11,172 nucleotides of DNA, taken from assembly GCA_001791715.1 (NCBI GenBank), contig MGFD01000017.1, positions 1 through 11,172 of the forward strand, given 5' to 3'. A program made the translations under genes and the position numbers. Source of the stretch: Candidatus Uhrbacteria bacterium RIFOXYB2_FULL_45_11 (GTDB lineage: Bacteria; Patescibacteriota; Patescibacteriia; UBA9934; GWF2-40-263). Shown piece after piece: positions 1-7,078 of the stretch. Below the pieces are notes generated by a model. It did not search any database. It was given only the letters and a program-made list of their open reading frames with translations, and was not told the origin of the DNA. The stretch's first letter is position 1. The number at the start of each line of letters is the position of its first letter.

Positions 1-24
1 ATTTCAAGAGTTAGCGCAAAAACT

Positions 25-477
25 ATGATTCTCATCGCCCACAACATCCGATCTCTTCATAATGTCGGTGCTTTTTTCCGAACAGCCGATGCGTTTGGTG
101 TTGAAAAAATCTATTTGACCGGCTACACCGGCTGCCCGCCACGAAAAGAAATCGCGAAGACAGCTCTCGGATCGGAACATCGAATTCCGTGGGAGTACCG
201 TGAAGATCTCGACTTGTTGCTTTTCGAACTCAAATCAACGGGCAAAAAGATTGTCGCCCTGGAGATTTCCGATCGCGCCGTTTCTGTTGGTGCTCTCGAG
301 GTCCCGGTTGAAAATATTGCGCTCATTGTCGGAAGCGAGGTTGAAGGCATTTCGCCACAACTTCTTGAACAGTGTGACGAGATCATCGAGATTCCCATGA
401 TCGGCATAAAAAAATCGCTCAATGTGTCTGTTGCAACGGGGATTGCCTTGTTTGCGATTATGACAAAAATCCGTTAA
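25..477 (+). CDS. SpoU/TrmH-family RNA 2'-O-ribose methyltransferase
   Basis: Probable SAM-dependent 2'-O-methyltransferase acting on tRNA or rRNA in the cytoplasm. The three SPOUT-knot motifs are visible in order: NIRSLHNVGAFFRTAD (residues 7-22), IVGSEVEGIS (101-110) and IPMIGIKKSLNVSVATGIAL (123-142). The last two form the trefoil-knot SAM pocket. At 150 residues it is just the catalytic domain, without the N-terminal RNA-binding domain of RlmB or TrmH. Motif 3 (SLNVSVATG) is closer to TrmH/RlmB than to TrmL, but the target nucleotide cannot be read from sequence. The start is uncertain: the frame stays open through all eight codons to the window edge, and the ATG at 25 has no Shine-Dalgarno, so a few N-terminal residues may lie upstream. 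It ends 11 bases before the next gene. Family assignment is secure; substrate is unknown. Confidence 0.9.
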   Translation: MILIAHNIRSLHNVGAFFRTADAFGVEKIYLTGYTGCPPRKEIAKTALGSEHRIPWEYREDLDLLLFELKSTGKKIVALEISDRAVSVGALEVPVENIALIVGSEVEGISPQLLEQCDEIIEIPMIGIKKSLNVSVATGIALFAIMTKIR

Positions 478-480
478 ACT
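452..480 (+). promoter_or_regulatory. candidate promoter before the glycosyltransferase gene
   Basis: TTGCGA (452-457), a 17-base spacer and TAAACT (475-480) match the sigma-70 hexamers at four of six positions each. The -10 box ends 8 bases before the ATG at 489, so a transcript from it would have almost no leader. Both boxes are weak and lie in or over the end of the upstream gene. The call rests mainly on the same spacing recurring at three other genes in the window. Confidence 0.35.
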
Positions 481-488
481 GATTCTGT

Positions 489-1226
489 ATGTTATCGATT
501 GTCATCCCGACAAAAAATGAAGAAGAGCATCTCCCTAAATTATTAGAATCGATTCGGTTACAAACCGTTCAGCCACAAGAAATCATTGTGGCGGATGCGC
601 ACTCAACAGATAAAACAAGAGAAATCGCAAAATCATTTGGCGCAAAAGTGATTGATGGCGGCATGCCATCGGTCGGAAGAAATCTGGGGGCAAAACACGT
701 CACGACGGATTTAATTTTGTTTTTGGATGCAGATGTTGAATTGCGCGATCCAACGTTTTTAGAAAAATCCATTAAAGAATTTCAGGATCGTTGTCTTGGT
801 CTTGCAACGTGTGACGTCTTTCCATTGTCAGACGCATACATCGATCACTTCCTTCATAAGGCATACAATAAATACGTTCGCGCCTGGGGATCTCTTTTTC
901 CGCACGCACCCGGTTTTTGCATGCTCGTCAGAAAAGAAGGACACAACAAAATTCGTGGATTTGATGAATCGATCGTGTTTTGTGAAGATCACGATTATGC
1001 CCGTCGATTCAAACGTGTTGGCAGATTCGGCTTTTTAAAGTCCACAAAAATTCCTGTGAGTATTAGACGATTAGATCGCGATGGTCGCTTGCAGATCGCT
1101 ATAAAATATTTGCTCGCAGAACTTCATCTTGCCTTTGTTGGTCCCATTCGATCGAACAAATTTAATTACACATTCGGTCACACAAAAAAGAAATCGCACA
1201 GCAAAACCAAAACGCCTTCTTTGTAA
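489..1226 (+). CDS. family 2 glycosyltransferase (GT-A fold)
   Basis: Likely transfers a sugar from a nucleotide-sugar donor to a lipid- or polymer-linked acceptor in cell-envelope glycan synthesis at the cytoplasmic membrane face. The N-terminus has the GT2 nucleotide-binding pattern (LSIVIPTKNEEEHLPKLLES, residues 2-21, followed by VADAHSTD). The metal-binding DXD motif is D80-A81-D82 in FLDADVEL, and the acceptor/catalytic acidic pair is E166-D167 in FCEDHDYARR. It has 245 residues, a normal length for a soluble or peripheral GT2. A moderately hydrophobic stretch near 203-219 and a lysine-rich tail may aid membrane association; no clear transmembrane helix is seen. The ATG at 489 has no Shine-Dalgarno and begins the conserved beta strand directly, so it is a convincing start. 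Two flippase genes in the window fit an envelope role, but donor and product are unknown. Confidence 0.88.
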   Translation: MLSIVIPTKNEEEHLPKLLESIRLQTVQPQEIIVADAHSTDKTREIAKSFGAKVIDGGMPSVGRNLGAKHVTTDLILFLDADVELRDPTFLEKSIKEFQDRCLGLATCDVFPLSDAYIDHFLHKAYNKYVRAWGSLFPHAPGFCMLVRKEGHNKIRGFDESIVFCEDHDYARRFKRVGRFGFLKSTKIPVSIRRLDRDGRLQIAIKYLLAELHLAFVGPIRSNKFNYTFGHTKKKSHSKTKTPSL

Positions 1227-1231
1227 TTTGG

Positions 1232-1240
1232 TGTTTTAAT
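1232..1240 (+). promoter_or_regulatory. extended -10 promoter element before pduL
   Basis: TGTTTTAAT reads as TG-n followed by TTTAAT, five of six matches to TATAAT. No convincing -35 is seen at the usual distance, which extended -10 promoters can tolerate. The box ends 8 bases before the pduL ATG, predicting a start site at about 1247 and an essentially leaderless mRNA for pduL and the two genes overlapping behind it. Chance matches are easy in this AT-rich gap. Confidence 0.4.
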
Positions 1241-1248
1241 TTATTTTC

Positions 1249-1812
1249 ATGTTCTTTCCGCTCATTATTCAACATCGCCATGTCCATTTGTCGAAACCAG
1301 ATCTTCGACAATTATTTGGCGATGAAAAATCTTTAGAAATTGAATCCGAACTGGAACAAAAAGGACAATTTTTGTACAAAGAAACGGTAAATGTGGAAGG
1401 AAAAACGGGGGTCATTGAATCTGTGCGTGTTCTTGGTCCGTGTCGGAGTAAAACGCAAGTTGAACTGTCTGTGACAGATGCGTTTGCAATTGGTCTTAAA
1501 GCACCAACGCGCCAATCGGGAGATACGCTTCGCGCAGCATCTTGCAAGCTGATTGGTCCGGCAGGTTCTGTTCGGGCCGCATCTTCTGTGATTGTTCCAG
1601 CGCGTCATTTACATTGTTCAGATCGGGTCGCAAAAAAACTTCACGTGAAAAACCATCACGTGGTAACATTAAGGCATGCAGAGAAGCCAGACATTGTTTT
1701 GACACACGTGTTTGTTCGCGTTCACCCAACGTTCGCACCTGAATTACATCTTACATCCGATGAAGCCGCTCATTATTGGCTCCATTCCGGTGATTTATTT
1801 GAAGTATGTTGA
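1249..1812 (+). CDS. pduL: PduL-like phosphate acyltransferase (phosphotransacylase)
   Basis: Interconverts acyl-CoA plus phosphate with acyl-phosphate plus CoA, probably acetyl-CoA and acetyl-phosphate here, which an acetate kinase could use to make ATP. The 187 residues match the PduL fold: an N-terminal HRHVHLS (H11, H13), QVELS around E72, a second RHLH (H120, H122) and ELHL (H167), the positions expected for the zinc ligands. PTRQSGD (86-92) and KLIGPAGSV (100-108) are also typical of the family. The protein begins almost at the first conserved strand and has no N-terminal encapsulation peptide, so it is probably cytosolic and not targeted to a microcompartment. No shell protein or acetate kinase gene is nearby. 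It ends in the window's only TGA and overlaps the next gene by 7 bases (ATGTTGA), suggesting coupled translation. Family is secure; acetyl rather than propionyl specificity is inference. Confidence 0.88.
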   Translation: MFFPLIIQHRHVHLSKPDLRQLFGDEKSLEIESELEQKGQFLYKETVNVEGKTGVIESVRVLGPCRSKTQVELSVTDAFAIGLKAPTRQSGDTLRAASCKLIGPAGSVRAASSVIVPARHLHCSDRVAKKLHVKNHHVVTLRHAEKPDIVLTHVFVRVHPTFAPELHLTSDEAAHYWLHSGDLFEVC

Positions 1813-3083
1813 AACGCTTTTCGTTCATTGCTATTTTCAGCCTGTTTATTTTTTCGGTTCCATCGTTTGTTCACGCGGTAACAGCCGATTTGAAAGTGAA
1901 TGTTGCGGATATCCGTTTTTCAAAACCAACACTCATTGTGGGTGACACGATTCGCATTTACACAAAAGTTCAAAATATCGGCACAATTGATGTCGTGGGG
2001 TACGTAACGTTTTATCAAGGAAGTTCCGTCATTGCAGAGCCTCAAGTTCTGTCGGTTGTTGCGGGCAGTGACCCAGAAGAAGCGTTTGTCGATTTTATTG
2101 TTCCGGAAGGACAATTCAATATCAGGACCGTTATTAGCGGAACAAATCCACCAGATCAAAATTTGGATAACAACGTAGCAATTACCGGGATCTTTACTCC
2201 AATTCCAGATACGGATCGTGATGGGGTAAAAAATGCCTCTGATAATTGTCCAACGATCGCTAATGCAAGCCAATCTGATTTGGATAAAGATGGGCTTGGT
2301 GACGCCTGCGACGATGATATTGACGGCGATGGACTTACAAATGGCGTAGAAGCAGAACAGGGAACCAATGCCCAATCAAATGATACAGATGCAGATGGTG
2401 TTGGTGATGCAAAAGATGTGTATCCACTCGATCCAAAACGTTCTGTTTTAGAAAAACCTGTTCCTCCAAAGATTGTCGAAAAAATCTTAGAAGCAAAATC
2501 GGAAATTCAAAATGTCTTAACAGGTAAAACGCTCATCAAATCGGACGTTGGATCAGATTCGCCTGTTTCAAATACAAATCCAACCCTCTCAACGCAATCT
2601 ATCCCAACAGCGTCTTCTAACACAACAGAAGTCGTTTCTATGGAGTCGTTGAACATGGGTGTTTCTCCAAATGCCGTGTTCTCTTATGAAAAAAGTTCAT
2701 GGAATACGTTTGTGTTTCGTTTGGTTGCGCCTGCCCAAGATCGTTTTGTATATGAATGGAATTTCGGAGATGGAGTCCACTCAAGCAAATCGAGCGTAAC
2801 GCATACGTATTCACAAGCAGGATCGTATCTTGTTACGCTCAAAACAACAGATGAAGCAGGAAACGTTTCAAAAGAATCCGCAGAAGTTCATGTATCGTTT
2901 TTCACGTTTTCAAATCCGCTTGTCATCGCATTACTTTCACTACTCGGCATTGCGCTCATTGGAATGAGTTTTGCATTTTTCAAATTGAAAACAGCAAAAC
3001 ATTCAAGAAAAAAAGAAACGACAAGTAAATCAGAAATTTCTCAAGACCAATCGTTAAAGCAAATTCATGTTAAAGAAGAATAG
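1806..3083 (+). CDS. membrane-anchored surface protein: CARDB, TSP type 3 repeats, PKD
   Basis: A predicted exported protein of unknown function. Residues 1-24 form a signal peptide (MLKRFSFIAIFSLFIFSVPS...VHA, probable cut after A24). Residues 27-128 resemble a CARDB/Ig-like adhesion domain (VGDTIRIYTKVQNIGTID). Residues 135-210 are aspartate-rich thrombospondin type 3 repeats (DTDRDGVKNASDNCP, DLDKDGLGDACDDDIDGDGL, DTDADGVGDAKD), expected to bind calcium, with two cysteines (C148, C168). A Ser/Thr/Asn-rich linker spans about 240-285. Residues 288-365 are a PKD domain (YEWNFGDG near 316-323, then HTYSQAGSYLVTL). One transmembrane helix lies near 369-392, followed by a lysine-rich cytoplasmic tail. 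The layout predicts an outward-facing stalk anchored at its C-terminus. It overlaps pduL by 7 bases and the flippase by 17, so expression is likely linked. Adhesion or wall binding is inferred from domains only. Confidence 0.87.
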   Translation: MLKRFSFIAIFSLFIFSVPSFVHAVTADLKVNVADIRFSKPTLIVGDTIRIYTKVQNIGTIDVVGYVTFYQGSSVIAEPQVLSVVAGSDPEEAFVDFIVPEGQFNIRTVISGTNPPDQNLDNNVAITGIFTPIPDTDRDGVKNASDNCPTIANASQSDLDKDGLGDACDDDIDGDGLTNGVEAEQGTNAQSNDTDADGVGDAKDVYPLDPKRSVLEKPVPPKIVEKILEAKSEIQNVLTGKTLIKSDVGSDSPVSNTNPTLSTQSIPTASSNTTEVVSMESLNMGVSPNAVFSYEKSSWNTFVFRLVAPAQDRFVYEWNFGDGVHSSKSSVTHTYSQAGSYLVTLKTTDEAGNVSKESAEVHVSFFTFSNPLVIALLSLLGIALIGMSFAFFKLKTAKHSRKKETTSKSEISQDQSLKQIHVKEE

Positions 3084-4710
3084 CCTGTTTCAGATGTTTA
3101 GACGCGAATCAACCTCCTTGATCGGCGCTGCCGTCTTGGTTGGTTTTTTTTCGTTTATAAGCAGAATGATTGGATTTGTTCGCGATCGAGTTCTTGCAGG
3201 GATGTTCGGAGCAGGGAATACATTAGATGTTTATTATGCGGCATTTAAAGTTCCTGATTTTCTTTTTAATCTCATCGTGATCGGCGCTTTATCTGCGAGC
3301 TTTATCCCGCTTTTTACATCGTATTATCAAAATCCATTACAACGCGCGCGAGCCTGGCAATTTACAAACACAATTTTGCACCTTATTGGATTTGGCATGA
3401 TTCTTGTCACACTGATTTTGTTTGTTTTTGCAAATCAAATTGCCGTATTGATCGCCCCTGGTTTTGATCATCTCAAACAAGCACAAGTCGCCTCGTTTAC
3501 GCGAGTCATGCTCTTGTCAGAAATTTTACTCGCTTTTTCCATGGTATTTGGTGGAGTTTTACAAAGTTTAAAGCGTTTCTTTCTCTATTCTCTTGCCCCA
3601 ATTTTTTATAATCTCGGTATAATCATTGGAGCATTTTTCTTTTCAAAATGGTTTGGTCCGATTGGTCTTGCGATGGGAGTTGTTCTTGGTGCATTGATGC
3701 ATGTCAGTATTCAGGCCGTCGGTCTCATTGGGACGGGGTATCGTTACAAATGGGAAGTGCATTTTAAAAATCGAGATGTTCAGACGGTGTTGCGTACAAT
3801 GTTGCCCCGCGTATTAGGTATCGGCATGAATCAATTGTTGTTTTTGATTTTAACCATTATTGCCTCAACACTTGCCGTTGGAAGTGTGACAATCTTTCAA
3901 TTCGCTTACAATATTGAATTTTTCCCGATCGGAGTATTTGCCGTTTCGTATGCCATCGCGGCTTTTCCAACACTTTCAGAGCACGTTGCCGCACATAGAA
4001 TGGATAAATTTCAATCTGTTTTTGCCCTCACGATACGCCAACTCTTATTTTTCATGATTCCAGCAACCATGACGTTTTTGTTATTGCGTGCTCAAATTGT
4101 GCGTGTTGTTGTGGGGGCGGGAGCGTTTGATTGGAACGCAACCATTATCGCGGCAGATACACTCGCATTTTTTGCCCTCACATTTATTCCGCAAGCGTGT
4201 GTCTATATTCTGGCCCGAGCATTTTTTGCATTAGGCGATACTGTCACACCACTTACAGCTGGAATCGTTTCTGCATTATTGGGAATCACCTCTGCGTTTC
4301 TATTCACACAAACATTTGGCGTGATTGGTCTTGCAATGGCGTTTGGAGTTTCTGAATGTGTGAATGCGGGTTTACTTTGGGTTTTGCTCCGTCAAAAAGT
4401 TGGGTCTTTGCACGAATCAACCATTTTGCTTTCTTTGTTTAAATTAATGCCCGCCGCGCTCTTTTCAGGGGTTGCAATGTATGCAACACGTGCCTTTGTT
4501 GTAAGACACATTGAGCTTGATTCGTTTATAAATGTATTGACTCAAATTTTTGCAACGGGTGTCGTGGGCGCAATCGTGTATCTTGGTGTACTTTTATTGT
4601 TGCGTTCAGAGGAATTAACAAGCTTTCTTGCTCCACTTGCTCGGTGGCAATTAAAACAAGTAAGAACAACGGAAGTCATAAATGTGAATGATGGAACCGG
4701 AACTGTTTAA
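3067..4710 (+). CDS. murJ: MurJ/MviN-family lipid II flippase
   Basis: A MOP-superfamily integral membrane protein expected to flip the peptidoglycan precursor lipid II, or a related lipid-linked glycan, across the cytoplasmic membrane. The 547 residues contain about 14 hydrophobic segments. The family signature is at residues 31-85: ISRMIGFVRDRVLAGMFGAG, then TLDVYYAAFKVPDFLFNL and GALSASFIPLF. Residues aligning with functional charges of E. coli MurJ are present at R33, R39 and D54, and MLPRVLG carries R248 where the family has its TM7-8 arginine. The position of E. coli R52 is F67 and that of E57 is I72, so two charges important in E. coli are absent. The ATG at 3067 overlaps the upstream gene by 17 bases; an internal ATG at 3094 is an alternative start that avoids the overlap. 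The family is certain; lipid II specificity is probable. Confidence 0.9.
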   Translation: MLKKNSLFQMFRRESTSLIGAAVLVGFFSFISRMIGFVRDRVLAGMFGAGNTLDVYYAAFKVPDFLFNLIVIGALSASFIPLFTSYYQNPLQRARAWQFTNTILHLIGFGMILVTLILFVFANQIAVLIAPGFDHLKQAQVASFTRVMLLSEILLAFSMVFGGVLQSLKRFFLYSLAPIFYNLGIIIGAFFFSKWFGPIGLAMGVVLGALMHVSIQAVGLIGTGYRYKWEVHFKNRDVQTVLRTMLPRVLGIGMNQLLFLILTIIASTLAVGSVTIFQFAYNIEFFPIGVFAVSYAIAAFPTLSEHVAAHRMDKFQSVFALTIRQLLFFMIPATMTFLLLRAQIVRVVVGAGAFDWNATIIAADTLAFFALTFIPQACVYILARAFFALGDTVTPLTAGIVSALLGITSAFLFTQTFGVIGLAMAFGVSECVNAGLLWVLLRQKVGSLHESTILLSLFKLMPAALFSGVAMYATRAFVVRHIELDSFINVLTQIFATGVVGAIVYLGVLLLLRSEELTSFLAPLARWQLKQVRTTEVINVNDGTGTV

Positions 4711-4727
4711 CATAAATTTTCTGTTTT

Positions 4728-4757
4728 TTGACTTTACGACTTTCTTTTCTGTACAAT
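4728..4757 (+). promoter_or_regulatory. alaS promoter (sigma-70 type)
   Basis: TTGACT (4728-4733), an 18-base spacer and TACAAT (4752-4757) each match the consensus at five of six positions. The predicted start site is around 4764-4765, only 3-4 bases before the alaS ATG at 4768, so the mRNA should be leaderless or nearly so. This is the clearest isolated promoter upstream of a leaderless-looking gene in the window. Confidence 0.7.
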
Positions 4758-4767
4758 CCATTTCACT

Positions 4768-6651
4768 ATGACGATCTCTGAAATTCGAGAACAATACCTA
4801 AAGTTTTTTGCGGACCATGATCACGCTATTCTTCCGTCTGCGTCATTGGTCCCAGAAAATGATCCCACAACCTTGTTTACAGGATCTGGAATGCAACCCA
4901 TGGTTTCTTATTTGCTTGGAGAACCTCATCCGCGCGGTGTTCGTATTTCCGATTCTCAAAAATGCTTTCGTTCGGGCGATATAGATGAAGTGGGCGACAA
5001 TCGTCATACAACGTTTTTTGAGATGCTCGGTAACTGGTCTTTGGGTGATTATTTCAAACAAGAACAAATTTCTTGGATGTTTGAGTTTCTCACAAATCGT
5101 CTTGGATTAGATCCTCAGAATCTGTACGTAACGGTGTTTCGCGGTAACACAGAACTGAATATCCCAAAAGATGAAGAATCTGCTGCGCTGTGGCAGTCCT
5201 TATTTGCTTCAAAAAATATAGAAGCGCGTATCGGAGAAGATTCTGAAAAAAATGGCATGGGCCCTGGTGAGCGCATCTTTTATTACGGGGAAAAGAAAAA
5301 CTGGTGGAGTCGCATGGGTGTTCCGTCAAATATGGCTGTTGGCGAACCGGGTGGTCCTGATACGGAAATGTTTTGGGATTTTGGTGCGAATCGTCAGTTG
5401 CATGAAACGTCCGTTTGGAAAGAAGAACCATGTCACGTGAACTGCGATTGTGGTCGTTTCGTTGAAATCGGAAACAATGTGTTCATGCAATATGTAAAAA
5501 AAGAGAATGGATTTCAAGAACTTTCACAACGCAATGTCGATTTTGGTGGGGGGCTTGAGCGTATTGCCGCTGCGGTGAACGGGGATCCAGATGTATTTCG
5601 CATGGACGTATTCGCTCCAGCAATTCAAACATTGCTTGTCATGAGCGGAAAACAGTATGAAACACATACACATGCTTTTCGTGTGATTTTAGACCACTTG
5701 CGAGCTGCAACATTTTTAATCGGAGATGGAGTCAATCCGTCAAATAAAGACCAAGGGTATTTTGTTCGTCGTTTGATTCGTCGAGCCGTTCGATTTGCAC
5801 ATCAACTCAATATTTCAGAAAATGTGTGTGCAAAGATCGGTGCAACCTTCATCGATGTTTATGCCGATGCCTATCCAAGTCTTTCTGCCGCTCGAGAACA
5901 AGTTGTGATCGAACTAGAAAAAGAAGAGAAAAAATTTCAACAAACACTGAAACAGGGAATGAAAAAATTTGTTGAACTCTTGAATCAAGAGGGAGAAAAG
6001 AAAATTTCTGGAGTGGACGCATTTGATCTTGTTCAATCATACGGATTTCCGATTGAGCTTACTCAAGAACTTGCACAAGAAAATGGGTTTGTGATTGATA
6101 TAGAAACGTTTAAGGCTGAAAAAGAAAAACATCAAGCACTCTCTCGAGCTGGTTCTGAGCAAAAATTTAAAGGTGGACTCGCGGATACGTCTGAGATGAG
6201 CGTTAAATATCACACAGCCACCCACTTACTTCATCAAGCTCTCAGACAAGTTCTTGGTGATATGGTCGTTCAAAAGGGAAGCAACATCACTCCAGAACGC
6301 CTTCGATTCGACTTTCCGTATCCAGAAAGGCTTACAGAGGATCAGCTTAAACAGGTTGAAGGATTGGTTAATGAGGCGATTTTAAAGAAATTACCAGTTC
6401 ACTTTGAAATGTTGACTCTTGATGAAGCAAAAGCACGAGGGGCAATCGGACTATTTACCGATAAGTATGCGGAAGTTGGAGATAAAGTAAAAGTCTATTT
6501 TGTGGGCGATGAAGCCATGGAGGATGTCTTCTCAAAAGAGGTTTGTGGAGGGCCACACGTATCAAATACATCCGAACTCGGTAAATTCCAGATTCAAAAA
6601 GAGGAATCGATCGGTTCTGGACTCCGAAGAATAAAAGCTATTCTGTCTTAA
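4768..6651 (+). CDS. alaS: alanyl-tRNA synthetase, short form without C-Ala
   Basis: Charges tRNA-Ala with alanine and clears mischarged Ser/Gly-tRNA-Ala in the cytoplasm. The class II core is intact: LFTGSGMQPMVSYLLGEPHP (residues 36-55), RHTTFFEMLGNWSLGDYF (79-96, motif 2 region) and GGGLER (260-265, motif 3). The editing domain has its zinc ligands H482 and H486 (HTATH) and C593 and H597 (CGGPH). The protein ends 30 residues later at 627, whereas E. coli AlaRS has 876. The linker and C-Ala domain, which contact the tRNA elbow and support oligomerisation, are therefore missing. The stop is clean and the following 158 bases are noncoding, so this is not a frameshift. A cysteine-rich insertion (CHVNCDCGRF) lies before the NNVFMQY segment. 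The start matches the conserved ISEIREQYLKFF helix, and the gene has its own promoter. Confidence 0.96.
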   Translation: MTISEIREQYLKFFADHDHAILPSASLVPENDPTTLFTGSGMQPMVSYLLGEPHPRGVRISDSQKCFRSGDIDEVGDNRHTTFFEMLGNWSLGDYFKQEQISWMFEFLTNRLGLDPQNLYVTVFRGNTELNIPKDEESAALWQSLFASKNIEARIGEDSEKNGMGPGERIFYYGEKKNWWSRMGVPSNMAVGEPGGPDTEMFWDFGANRQLHETSVWKEEPCHVNCDCGRFVEIGNNVFMQYVKKENGFQELSQRNVDFGGGLERIAAAVNGDPDVFRMDVFAPAIQTLLVMSGKQYETHTHAFRVILDHLRAATFLIGDGVNPSNKDQGYFVRRLIRRAVRFAHQLNISENVCAKIGATFIDVYADAYPSLSAAREQVVIELEKEEKKFQQTLKQGMKKFVELLNQEGEKKISGVDAFDLVQSYGFPIELTQELAQENGFVIDIETFKAEKEKHQALSRAGSEQKFKGGLADTSEMSVKYHTATHLLHQALRQVLGDMVVQKGSNITPERLRFDFPYPERLTEDQLKQVEGLVNEAILKKLPVHFEMLTLDEAKARGAIGLFTDKYAEVGDKVKVYFVGDEAMEDVFSKEVCGGPHVSNTSELGKFQIQKEESIGSGLRRIKAILS

Positions 6652-6687
6652 ACAGACCTTAATTTAGCCCAAAAAAGTTTTCAAAGG

Positions 6688-6696
6688 TTATCCACG
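6688..6696 (+). other. DnaA-box-like 9-mer
   Basis: TTATCCACG differs from the DnaA consensus TTATCCACA at the last base. It lies just upstream of the infA promoter -35 box. It is a single copy with no cluster, so it is not an origin. It could be a DnaA regulatory site or chance. Confidence 0.2.
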
Positions 6697-6705
6697 GTTG
6701 ATTTC

Positions 6706-6734
6706 TTGACACATTTTAGCAAATAACATAAAAT
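6706..6734 (+). promoter_or_regulatory. strong sigma-70 promoter of the infA-rpsI operon
   Basis: A perfect TTGACA (6706-6711), an optimal 17-base spacer and TAAAAT (6729-6734, five of six) give the best promoter in the window, as expected for a ribosomal-protein operon. The predicted start is near 6741, leaving about 69 leader bases before infA. The leader can form a 7-bp stem between TTTTGCT (6756-6762) and AGCAAAA (6773-6779) with a 10-base loop. Confidence 0.8.
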
Positions 6735-6809
6735 ACCGGCGCCTCAGAAATCTATTTTTGCTTGCGATTTACAGCAAAATCTGATAGCATTTCTAGAACC
6801 AAAGAACCT

Positions 6810-7031
6810 ATGAGTCAGGAAACAAAAGATTTTATTGAAATGCGAGGCACGGTAGAAGAACTTCTGCCATCTGCAAATTTCAAAGTGAAACTAGAAAACG
6901 GACAAACCATTACAGGGTATTTGTCAGGGAAAATGCGTAAATTTCGTATTCGTATTTTACCTGGAGATGATGTGAAGGTTGAAATCAGTCCGTACGACCT
7001 CACTAAAGGTCGTGTCGTTTATCGTTTCTAA
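6810..7031 (+). CDS. infA: translation initiation factor IF-1
   Basis: Binds the 30S A site during initiation and helps IF-2 and IF-3 select the start codon. The 73 residues form the S1-like OB fold: MRGTVEELLPSANFKVKLEN, then the near-invariant SGKMRKFRIRILPGDDVKVE and SPYDLTKGRVVYRF at the C-terminus. The start chosen is the ATG at 6810, giving MSQETKDFIEMRG, which fits the family N-terminus. The frame stays open upstream to a TTG at 6762, but that would add 16 residues unlike the family and lies within the expected leader. No clear Shine-Dalgarno precedes the ATG. It is the first gene of a long operon; the next start, rpmJ, is 47 bases after its stop, separated by a strong inverted repeat. 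infA next to rpmJ and rpsM is a classical arrangement. Confidence 0.96.
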   Translation: MSQETKDFIEMRGTVEELLPSANFKVKLENGQTITGYLSGKMRKFRIRILPGDDVKVEISPYDLTKGRVVYRF

Positions 7032-7041
7032 TAAGATTCCC

Positions 7042-7071
7042 AAATTTCATCGACCAACATCGATGAAATTT
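7042..7071 (+). repeat. perfect 12-bp inverted repeat between infA and rpmJ
   Basis: AAATTTCATCGA (7042-7053) and its exact reverse complement TCGATGAAATTT (7060-7071) flank a 6-base loop, CCAACA. The hairpin ends 7 bases before the rpmJ ATG. No run of T follows, so it is not a standard terminator. A competing, weaker stem, ATCGAT (7059-7064) with ATCGAT (7072-7077), would lie even closer to the start codon. It may be a translational control element, RNA processing site or attenuator; the sequence does not decide. Confidence 0.75.
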
Positions 7072-7078
7072 ATCGATT

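Noticed and set aside
1810..1812. Possible recoded TGA as in some Candidate Phyla Radiation lineages
   Set aside because: TGA ends pduL at the expected family length and no real gene needs TGA read-through, so the standard code fits.
1920..2375. 151-codon reading frame on the minus strand across the surface protein gene
   Set aside because: It is a shadow of the aspartate-rich repeats on the + strand, with no family resemblance.
6688..6696. Replication origin suggested by a DnaA-box-like sequence
   Set aside because: Only one imperfect box was seen, with no cluster, no AT-rich unwinding region and no dnaA or dnaN nearby.
6762..6809. TTG start adding 16 residues to IF-1
   Set aside because: The extra residues do not resemble IF-1 N-termini and lie in the likely leader; kept only as a low-interest remark.
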